Shown here: positions 7,407 through 14,358 of the stretch, piece by piece | How the letters are laid out: every line of letters begins with the position of its first letter | How positions within the stretch are numbered: the stretch's first letter is position 1 | Origin: Candidatus Stahliibacteriota bacterium | Lineage (GTDB): Bacteria; Hydrothermota; Tepidihabitantia; B3-TA06 | DNA length: 19,810 nt | Assembly (NCBI GenBank): GCA_030592225.1 | Contig: JAUVJT010000017.1 | Coordinates: 1-19,810 of the forward strand | Direction of reading: 5' to 3' | The notes under the pieces: generated by a model | Databases searched by the model: none | What the model saw: only the letters and a program-made list of their open reading frames with translations | Told to the model about the DNA's origin: nothing | Program-made: the position numbers and the translations under genes

Positions 7407-8540
7407 ATGGCTTCATTTAACGTCATAGATCTTTTTGTTTTCATTATTCGCCGCTGGTGGAAAATGCTCATAGCCCTTGGGGTGTTTGCCGTTATAGGCG
7501 TGGGGCTTGCCTTTCTGCTGCCCAAAAGGTACAAAGCGGAAATAAAACTTCTCCCCCCCCCCCAGGAAAGCGGACTCATGGGGGCGCTCTCCGGACTGCA
7601 GTCGCAGCTTGGGATCACGGGGTTGAGTATACCCGGCGCCGGGGGCGGCGAGATACTTTATTACGGAGAGATTTTGCGCTCCCAGACGATACTGGATAAC
7701 GTTATTGATGAATGCTCCCTGCTGGTAAGATTGGATGTTGAAAACAGGGCACAGGCGCGCGCCGAGCTTTCGGGTGCAACCGCCCACAAACTTCTGTCGC
7801 TGGAGCAGGTTTTCATAATAGAGGTTGTCGGTCCTGACAACGTGCTGGTGGCGGACATCGCCAACTCCTATGCGCGCTCCCTCGATCACTACCTGAAACA
7901 TTCCAGCAACACCAGGGGTCGCCACCTGCGCGAGTTCGTCGAAGGCCGGCTCAGTCAGGTGGAGGCGGATATGAAAGCGGCACAGGATTCACTGGAGGCT
8001 TTCCAGCGTAAACACAGGCTTCCCGCCGTTAATACGGAAACGGGTGGCGATATGCAGGCGTTTGCCGAGCTTAAGGCCCAGGCGATTCAGAAGGAGTTGG
8101 AGTTGGAGTACATGCGTTCGTTCTCCACCGCAAACAACCCTCAGTACGAAGCTACTCGCCGCGAGTTGGCCATCATCCAGAACAAACTTGCTTCCCTGCC
8201 GCCCCTGGCCTCCAGGTATCTTGATCTTTCCCGGAATTTTATGGTGCAGCAGGAGATATACATATTGCTCGTGCAGCAGTACGAGCAGGCCAAGTTGATG
8301 GAAGCCAAGGATACCCCCCTGCTCTCCATACTGGAATGGGTACAGCCTCCAGAGGAGCCGTTCTTCCCGCCCAAGAAACTCGTTGTTATTGCCGTGCTCC
8401 TTGTAGGCCTGGTACTAATCGTTGCCTATGCGCTGATCAGTGTTTACTGGGAGAACGTTGTTTCTCACCCCGAGGCGCACGAGAAGATAGCTCGTTTGCG
8501 CAGCGAGGTCAAGAAGTCCTTCGGTCGCCGAAAACGTTGA
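7407..8540 (+). CDS. Chain-length determinant / polysaccharide co-polymerase (Wzz-like)
   Basis: This 377-residue inner-membrane protein would control polysaccharide chain length and link synthesis to the export channel. Helix TM1 lies at about 19-38 and TM2 at about 325-347. TM2 is preceded by a proline-rich stretch (QPPEEPFFPPKK), typical of Wzz proteins. The periplasmic middle is largely helical, with coiled-coil character around 175-270. The basic C-terminal tail has no Walker motif, so no BY-kinase domain is fused. ATG 7407 has GGAG six bases upstream; an in-frame TTG at 7395 is less likely. It is one base after the export gene and certainly co-transcribed. Residues 49-53 are encoded across an 11-C tract. 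Confidence 0.85.
   Translation: MASFNVIDLFVFIIRRWWKMLIALGVFAVIGVGLAFLLPKRYKAEIKLLPPPQESGLMGALSGLQSQLGITGLSIPGAGGGEILYYGEILRSQTILDNVIDECSLLVRLDVENRAQARAELSGATAHKLLSLEQVFIIEVVGPDNVLVADIANSYARSLDHYLKHSSNTRGRHLREFVEGRLSQVEADMKAAQDSLEAFQRKHRLPAVNTETGGDMQAFAELKAQAIQKELELEYMRSFSTANNPQYEATRRELAIIQNKLASLPPLASRYLDLSRNFMVQQEIYILLVQQYEQAKLMEAKDTPLLSILEWVQPPEEPFFPPKKLVVIAVLLVGLVLIVAYALISVYWENVVSHPEAHEKIARLRSEVKKSFGRRKR
7553..7563 (+). repeat. Homopolymer of 11 C inside the Wzz-like gene
   Basis: Eleven consecutive C bases cover the end of codon 49, codons 50-52 (Pro-Pro-Pro) and the start of codon 53. Gain or loss of one base would shift the frame after about 50 residues and remove most of the protein. 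Tracts of this length are typical slipped-strand sites, though a sequencing error cannot be excluded. Confidence 0.9.
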
Positions 8541-8615
8541 GTTATTTTCCTCTGTCTCTCGGGTTAAGAACGCTGTGCTGTATCGTAAGCGCTGCAAGGG
8601 AGTTATGCATTAGCG

Positions 8616-11600
8616 ATGCGCCTTAAACAACTCAGGCTCTACGGTTTCAAATCGTTTCCCCATAAGACAGTTCTTGAGCTTTCCCAGGGCATGACTGCGC
8701 TGGTGGGCCCCAACGGTTGCGGCAAGTCCAACGTTCTGGACGCCATCCGGTGGGTCTTAGGCGAACAGAAGTTATCCCAGCTTCGCTGCGGCAAGAGCGA
8801 AGACCTTGTTTTTGCGGGGAGCGCTCGATTGTCCGAATTGGGTTATGCCGATGTCAGCCTCGTCATAGAAAACACGGGAGACTTTCCTGATCTGCCCGCC
8901 GAGGTGGAGCTGCGCCGGCGCTACTACCGCACCGGGGAATCGGGTTTCTGGATAAACCGTGAGGAGTGCCGTCTCAAGGACATTGAAGCTATTCTTCGCG
9001 GCGGTGCCGCGGGGGGGCGACTGTACTCGGTATTCGATGCAGCAAAGCTTGCCTCCATCGTAAGTGGGGACCTGCACAGCCTGCTTGAAAGCGCGGCCGG
9101 GGTGCTGGGGTACAGGGAAAAGCGCAAGGAATCGGAGCGTAAACTCGACCTGGTGCGGCGCGACCTGATTCGCTTAGATGACATCATCGGCGAACGCAAG
9201 CGTATTGTCAGAGGGCTTTCCCGTCAGCGTCGCCGCGCCGAGCTATACAAGGAGCTGCGAGAAAAGATTGTGGCCATTGAGGCTCGCAAGATGCAGGCGC
9301 GTTTTGAAGTAGTCCGCGCCGGTATCGAGGAGAAGAGCAAAATATTATCCGGGCGCGAAGAATCCGAACGCAAACTGCTGCTCTCTGCCGAGCAGATTCG
9401 CCGCGAGCTCGAAGGACAGGATACAGAGCTTTCAAAGCTCCTCCAGACAGAGCGGGAGGCGAGGGCGATTTTAGACGAGGTTAGCTCCAAGCTGTCGCAG
9501 GCTGCGGCACAGCTTTCCGCTTCGCGTACGCGTAAAGGAACCCTTGAAGAGAATCTCGTTCGCATCGATGCGGAGCGCAAGCAGGCGGAGCAGCGCGTAA
9601 AAGAGATTGTCTCCGGGATAGAACAAACAACCCGGGTGCACGAGGAAGCGGTTGTGCGCAGACGGGAGGCTGAAGGCTGCCTTGCCGAATCGAGAGGCAG
9701 GCTGCATGCAGACGAGGAGGCTCTTGCCGCACGTCGCTTGCGAGTAATCGACGCCCGCAAGCAGCTAAAAGAAGTTTCCGAGGAGCTTGCCGGAAACGTA
9801 GAGCAGCGTACCCGGGAGCACTCCCGCGCAGAGAATGCCGCCTCGCTGGCCGAGGTGGCGAACACCGAACTTTCCAGACTCTCCGAACGCGCTTCCTCCT
9901 CGCGCAGCGAACTCGTCATGCTGAAGCAAAATCTCAGCAAGACGTCGTCGGCGTTGTCGGGGGGGGAACGGCAGGTCTCCGAGACCGAAAATCTGCTTGC
10001 CAGGCTGAACGAAGATATCCGTCTTGCGGAGAGTGAACGCCGCGAGGCGATGGAGAATCAATCGAGGATTTCCGGGCAAATCACCTCTCTTAAAGACAGG
10101 ATAGAGAACCAGCCCCGCCGCGCCTTGCGCAAGAGGCTGGGTGCCCGTTTCCGGGGTTTGATGGAGGAGTTCTTATCGTACCCGGCTGAGCTTGAAGCCG
10201 CGCTGGAGGCGGTGCTTTACGATATCCTGGGGTTTGCATCGGCAGCCGGGATGCCTGAACTTTCAGATCTTTCGCTCGAAGGGCAGGCCGGCCTGGTTCT
10301 GGACCGCGGCCAAACGGCCCCTTCCCTGGAACGGCCTTCTGATTCGCGATTTAAGCTGTGGCTTGCCGACAAGGTTACCCTCAAGCACCGAGCGCCTTTG
10401 CTGCTTAGCGCACGACTGGAAAACTGGGTGCTGGTCGAACCGGATAACCTCGACGCCCTGTCCCAAAAGTACCCCGGGTTCTCTTTCGTTACCACCGACG
10501 GAACCGCACTTCGCTCGGACGGAGTGGTTCTTTTGGGCAGGCCGCGCGGTGTGCTGGCCGATCGCCGAAAACTTAACGAACTGGAAACCCTGGCAAAACA
10601 AATAGAGGCGTCAATCGCTTCCTCGGAGAAGAGCCTAAGGGGTTCCCGGAAGCACAGCGACGGGCTTGGGCAAAAACTCGATGAAGCCAGACGCTCCTAC
10701 CGTGAGGAGCGTTCCCGCAAACAGACACTTGAGATTGAAATCCTGCGCGCAGAAGAACGGCTGGCAGAAGTCGAACGAGAGCGTGACCGGCTGCGGGCTG
10801 AGGTGCGGAAACGTACCGACGAGGCGGCAGAAACCAGCCGCAAGGCCGCAGAACTTACAGAAGAAATCAACCGGCTGCAGTCCCGGCGCTCCGAGGCAGA
10901 AAAGGCGCTGAACGCTTTTGAAGAAAAACTTGCAGAGGAAGAGGAGGCTCTGCGCGACAAGCTGGCAGGACTCAACGACCAGCTTCTTGCCCTGGGAAAG
11001 GAGGAGGAAACGGAGCATCTGGCCGCCGAGCGCGGCGAGCGATTAGGAGCGGAGAGGGAACGCCTGGACAAGCTTCTTGCCTCGCTGCAGAAGGGAGAGG
11101 AGGATATCAGCAAGGAAGTTTCAGGACTGGCCGAAGCCATCGGCAAACTCCAGGCGCAGCACGCCGCGCTGCAAGAACACAGAGACAGGCAGGCCGATTG
11201 TCTTTCCGGAATCGATACGTCAGGCGTCATGCGCACCAAGAGAGAGAAAGAAGCGCAGCGCGTAAAGCTTGAAGCCGAGCTTGGCGCGTTAAGAGAAACC
11301 CTTATTCAGCTTCGTACCGATTTGGTTTTGTTAAAACGCGAGGAAGCCGAGCTTGAACCGGTGGTTTCCGCCGTGCCAATCGGCGAGGTCGAAGCTGAGC
11401 AAGAAGAGATGAGTTTTGAGGAAGTGGAGACCGAACTGGCCGACCTGGGGCGTCGCCTGCAGGATCTGGGGCCGATTAACGAGTACGCCGCAGTCCAGTA
11501 CGAGGAGGAAAAAGCCGAGCTGGACAAGATAACGGAGCAGCACGCCGACGCCACCCAGGCGGTAGGGAGTCTCAGCTCAATCATCAGGGAGATAGACGAC

Positions 11601-12095
11601 GAGGCGCGCAGCCGGTTCGAGACCTCGTTCAAGGCGGTCAAGGTAGAGTTCCGCCGCACCTTTAACTTCTTTTTCCCCGGCGGAGAGGCCGATCTGCGGC
11701 TGGAAAACCTTGAGGACCCGTTCAACTCCCCCATAATCATCACTGCCCGTCCCGAAGGCAAGCAGCTCAAGCGACTCGCGCAGCTCTCCGACGGCGAGCG
11801 CGCCATGCTGGGCATTTCCTTACTGTTCGCTTTCTACGCGGTGCGTCCCGCGCCTTTCCTGTTCGTGGACGAGCTTGACGCGCCCTTAGACGACAACAAC
11901 GTTCTCAAATTCGCCTCTTATCTTTCCCACATCAAGGACCGCATCCAGGTATTCGTTATCACCCACAACAAGCGCACCATGGAGAAGGCCGATACCATCT
12001 ACGGGGTGACCATGGAGGAGCCGGGTGTATCCAAGATAATATCAGTCAAGCTCAAGGACGTGAAACGTCATCATGTGGCCGTGGAAGAAACTTAA
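8616..12095 (+). CDS. smc: Chromosome partition/condensation protein SMC
   Basis: This 1159-residue SMC ATPase organises and helps segregate the chromosome, normally with ScpA and ScpB, which are not in this window. The canonical N-terminus (MRLKQLRLYGFKSF) fixes the start. Walker A is GPNGCGKS at 31-38. Two long charged coiled coils (about 165-500 and 655-950) flank a hinge at about 505-645. The C-terminal head has signature LSDGERA at 1057-1063, where LSGGE is usual, and Walker B FLFVDELDAPLDD from 1081 with D1085/E1086, then VITHNKRTME. AAGGGAG lies 13 bases before the ATG, a long spacing. No promoter was seen in the 75-base gap after the Wzz-like gene, so it may be read from upstream. Its end overlaps ftsY by 23 bases in another frame. 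Confidence 0.96.
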   Translation: MRLKQLRLYGFKSFPHKTVLELSQGMTALVGPNGCGKSNVLDAIRWVLGEQKLSQLRCGKSEDLVFAGSARLSELGYADVSLVIENTGDFPDLPAEVELRRRYYRTGESGFWINREECRLKDIEAILRGGAAGGRLYSVFDAAKLASIVSGDLHSLLESAAGVLGYREKRKESERKLDLVRRDLIRLDDIIGERKRIVRGLSRQRRRAELYKELREKIVAIEARKMQARFEVVRAGIEEKSKILSGREESERKLLLSAEQIRRELEGQDTELSKLLQTEREARAILDEVSSKLSQAAAQLSASRTRKGTLEENLVRIDAERKQAEQRVKEIVSGIEQTTRVHEEAVVRRREAEGCLAESRGRLHADEEALAARRLRVIDARKQLKEVSEELAGNVEQRTREHSRAENAASLAEVANTELSRLSERASSSRSELVMLKQNLSKTSSALSGGERQVSETENLLARLNEDIRLAESERREAMENQSRISGQITSLKDRIENQPRRALRKRLGARFRGLMEEFLSYPAELEAALEAVLYDILGFASAAGMPELSDLSLEGQAGLVLDRGQTAPSLERPSDSRFKLWLADKVTLKHRAPLLLSARLENWVLVEPDNLDALSQKYPGFSFVTTDGTALRSDGVVLLGRPRGVLADRRKLNELETLAKQIEASIASSEKSLRGSRKHSDGLGQKLDEARRSYREERSRKQTLEIEILRAEERLAEVERERDRLRAEVRKRTDEAAETSRKAAELTEEINRLQSRRSEAEKALNAFEEKLAEEEEALRDKLAGLNDQLLALGKEEETEHLAAERGERLGAERERLDKLLASLQKGEEDISKEVSGLAEAIGKLQAQHAALQEHRDRQADCLSGIDTSGVMRTKREKEAQRVKLEAELGALRETLIQLRTDLVLLKREEAELEPVVSAVPIGEVEAEQEEMSFEEVETELADLGRRLQDLGPINEYAAVQYEEEKAELDKITEQHADATQAVGSLSSIIREIDDEARSRFETSFKAVKVEFRRTFNFFFPGGEADLRLENLEDPFNSPIIITARPEGKQLKRLAQLSDGERAMLGISLLFAFYAVRPAPFLFVDELDAPLDDNNVLKFASYLSHIKDRIQVFVITHNKRTMEKADTIYGVTMEEPGVSKIISVKLKDVKRHHVAVEET

Positions 12096-12912
12096 AGAGG
12101 GGTTCTCCCGACTGCGCCAGCGAATCGCGCGCGCCTTTTCAGCAGGCGATCGCGAAGGGTTGGAAGAGGTGCTGATCGAAGCCGACATAGGGGTTGAGTG
12201 CGTTCAAGCGCTGCTAAATGAATCGCGCGGCGAGAAAAAAAAGCTTGCCGAACTCGTCAGTCATATCCTGAGCAAAGCCCAGAAGCCTTTTGAGTTTTCC
12301 TCCCGCCCTATGATAGTGATGATGGTGGGGACCAACGGGTCGGGCAAGACCACCACCATCGCCAAACTGGCCACCCTGTGGAAACCTCGCAAGGTTCTTA
12401 TCGCGGCGGCAGATACCTACCGCGACGCGGCAGGGCTTCAACTGGAGCGGTGGGCAGCCCGAACCGGCACCGACCTGGTTTCCTCCGAGCAGGGACAGGA
12501 CGCAGGGGCTGTGGTGTACGACTCGCTGCACAAGGCACTATCCGGCGATTACGGGGTCGTCCTGATTGACACCGCCGGTCGCCTTCATACTCGCAAGGAT
12601 CTGATGGCTGAGGCGGAAAAGATACGTCGTGTCGCGGCCAAGGTTATCCCCGAGGCTCCCCATGAAGTCCTTCTGGTGATGGACGCCTCCACCGGGCAGA
12701 ATGGCCTCAGGCAGGCCTCCGGGTTCGGCGAGGCACTGGGGGTTACCGGTCTTGTAATCACCAAGCTTGACGGCACCAGCAAAGCAGGCGTCATCATCCC
12801 GGTGGTGAAACGCTTCTCGCTTCCCATATACTTCATCGGGCTGGGCGAGCAGCCGGAAGACATCGCGCCTTTCTCTGCCGCGGAGTTCACCAAAGCGCTG
12901 CTCGGGGAATAG
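12073..12912 (+). CDS. ftsY: Signal recognition particle receptor FtsY (short form)
   Basis: This 279-residue SRP GTPase receives ribosome-SRP complexes at the membrane for co-translational targeting. The protein is essentially an NG domain with no acidic A domain; the amphipathic start MWPWKKLKEGFSRLRQRI may contact membrane. GTPase motifs are GTNGSGKT (86-93), DTYRDAA (114-120), DTAGR (166-170), TKLD (230-233) and GLGEQPEDIAPF (256-267). That last motif fits FtsY better than Ffh, and no M domain follows. The gene starts inside the end of smc; AAGGA lies about 14 bases before ATG 12073. An smc-ftsY pair is common in bacteria. No clear terminator follows the stop. Confidence 0.93.
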   Translation: MWPWKKLKEGFSRLRQRIARAFSAGDREGLEEVLIEADIGVECVQALLNESRGEKKKLAELVSHILSKAQKPFEFSSRPMIVMMVGTNGSGKTTTIAKLATLWKPRKVLIAAADTYRDAAGLQLERWAARTGTDLVSSEQGQDAGAVVYDSLHKALSGDYGVVLIDTAGRLHTRKDLMAEAEKIRRVAAKVIPEAPHEVLLVMDASTGQNGLRQASGFGEALGVTGLVITKLDGTSKAGVIIPVVKRFSLPIYFIGLGEQPEDIAPFSAAEFTKALLGE

Positions 12913-12953
12913 CTTGCCTCCCTCCGGCAATCTGGAATGGGCACTTTGAGGTA

Positions 12954-12981
12954 TTGACACCGCCCTGCTATTTTCTATAGT
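12954..12981 (+). promoter_or_regulatory. Sigma-70-like promoter of the first M28 gene
   Basis: TTGACA (12954-12959), a 16-bp spacer and TATAGT (12976-12981). Transcription should begin near 12988, leaving a leader of about 25 bases that contains the ribosome site TTAGGAGG (12998-13005), seven bases before ATG 13013. Confidence 0.75.
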
Positions 12982-13012
12982 TAATGATAATCAAGGATTA
13001 GGAGGATTCGTG

Positions 13013-14314
13013 ATGTTATCGATTTGCATAGGAATCATAACGCTCGCCGGGGCCGTCGAGTACAGCCCGAAGGTTGCCGAGATAGCTGACGAAGTAAATA
13101 CTGACTCTGTGGTATGGGTTATCGCGAGCCTGAGCGGTGATAAGCCGGTTACCATCGGCGGTGAACCCGACTCGCTTCCCACCCGGTTTGCATATTCCCC
13201 GGACTGTTACCAGGCGGCACTGTGGATTGCAGAACAGTTGGAAGCGCACGGTTTCGGAGTCGAGGTCGAACCGTTCAACCCTACCCTTATAACTGCAGGT
13301 TCCTTACCCCTGGGCTGGGATAGCTGGGAGGAATTGGAGACCAGCTATCGTACAAATCTTGAGGCTGGCATATCAAAAGCACCTGACCCCATGTGGAACG
13401 TGGTCGCAACCCTGCCGGGTCAGGACTCCCAGCAAGTGATTTTGTGCGCTCATTACGACGCAACCAGCGAACCCGAGAATCGTTACACCTACACGCCCGG
13501 TGCGGATGATAACGCCTCGGGTGTGGCAACGGTGTTGGAGGCGGCAAGGGTGATGGCTCAGTACGATTGGGAGCATACATTGCGTTTTGTGCTGTTTGGC
13601 GGAGAGGAGATAGGATTGTTGGGGTCCAAGGCATATGCAGAGGAAGCGGTAGAGCGCGGTGATGAGATTCTGGCGGTGTTCAATATCGACATGATCGGCT
13701 GGGACAGTAACGATGACGCGGTGATGGATATACACACCGATCCCACCAACCAGGCCTCCCAGGATCTTGGCTATGAGATTGCCGAGGTAATGAATATCTA
13801 CGATTATAATATTGACCCGGAAGTGCTTATCCACGAGTCCACCGATCGCAGCGATCACGCATCGTTCTGGGCCTACGATATTCCTGCCATACTACTTATC
13901 GAGGACTGGGACGACTTCACACCCTTCTATCACACCACCAACGATAAGCTGTCGACGCTGAACAAGCCTTACATGATTGAAGGAATAAAGTCGGCGGTGG
14001 CATGGGCAGCCACCCGGGCAGTTTATCACGAGGAGCCTGTGGATGCCGATGAGTCGCTCGTAAACGATGATTCACCCCGCATCAAACTGTCCTCACAGAT
14101 AGCAACGGATCAGATCTGGCTTGAGGTGCGCGCGCCTTATCCGGTGACTCCGGTTATCTACGACGCGGCGGGAAGGTCGGTTGCGAGGCTGACACCTACC
14201 TCAGGAACGTCGCGTTTGTCGGTGGACGTTTCCAGCTTGCCCGTAGGCGTCTACTGGGTGGGGATAGGGGGCGGTGAAATTTTTGTCTCTTCCCGCTTCG
14301 TGGTGGTTCGATAG
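13013..14314 (+). CDS. Secreted M28 zinc aminopeptidase-like protein with sorting-type C-terminus
   Basis: This 433-residue exported protein has a short hydrophobic signal (MLSICIGIITLAGA), a conserved N-terminal domain to about 90, a short linker, an M28 catalytic domain (about 127-335) and a C-terminal beta domain. The two-zinc site is complete: H147 (AHYDA), D165 (GADDN), E198 general base with E199 (GGEE), D226 (NIDM) and H307 (FYHTTND). The last 75 or so residues (IYDAAGR ... LPVGVYWV ... FVVVR) resemble type IX secretion sorting domains, so the enzyme may be surface-anchored or released; that machinery is not in the window. GTG at 13010 is possible, but ATG 13013 has the better spacing. 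It is a tandem paralogue of the next gene. The substrate is probably peptides or proteins, by family. Confidence 0.9.
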   Translation: MLSICIGIITLAGAVEYSPKVAEIADEVNTDSVVWVIASLSGDKPVTIGGEPDSLPTRFAYSPDCYQAALWIAEQLEAHGFGVEVEPFNPTLITAGSLPLGWDSWEELETSYRTNLEAGISKAPDPMWNVVATLPGQDSQQVILCAHYDATSEPENRYTYTPGADDNASGVATVLEAARVMAQYDWEHTLRFVLFGGEEIGLLGSKAYAEEAVERGDEILAVFNIDMIGWDSNDDAVMDIHTDPTNQASQDLGYEIAEVMNIYDYNIDPEVLIHESTDRSDHASFWAYDIPAILLIEDWDDFTPFYHTTNDKLSTLNKPYMIEGIKSAVAWAATRAVYHEEPVDADESLVNDDSPRIKLSSQIATDQIWLEVRAPYPVTPVIYDAAGRSVARLTPTSGTSRLSVDVSSLPVGVYWVGIGGGEIFVSSRFVVVR

Positions 14315-14324
14315 GGAACATCAC

Positions 14325-14352
14325 TTGACGGGCTGGCCGAGCAGGCTATACT
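14325..14352 (+). promoter_or_regulatory. Sigma-70-like promoter, leaderless second M28 gene
   Basis: TTGACG (14325-14330), a 16-bp spacer and TATACT (14347-14352) fit almost exactly into the 44-base gap between the two peptidase genes. Six bases separate the -10 box from ATG 14359, predicting a leaderless transcript. The G-run touching the ATG is too close to act as a ribosome site. Confidence 0.7.
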
Positions 14353-14358
14353 GGGGGC

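Noticed and set aside
9224..9940. A 238-codon minus-strand frame opposite smc
   Set aside because: It is Ser/Arg/Ala-rich antisense of coiled-coil codons; smc on the plus strand is certain.
13203..13221. GGCAC ... TTGC resembling a sigma-54 -24/-12 promoter
   Set aside because: The spacing is one base too long and it lies inside the first M28 gene. No good sigma-54 site was found elsewhere by eye.
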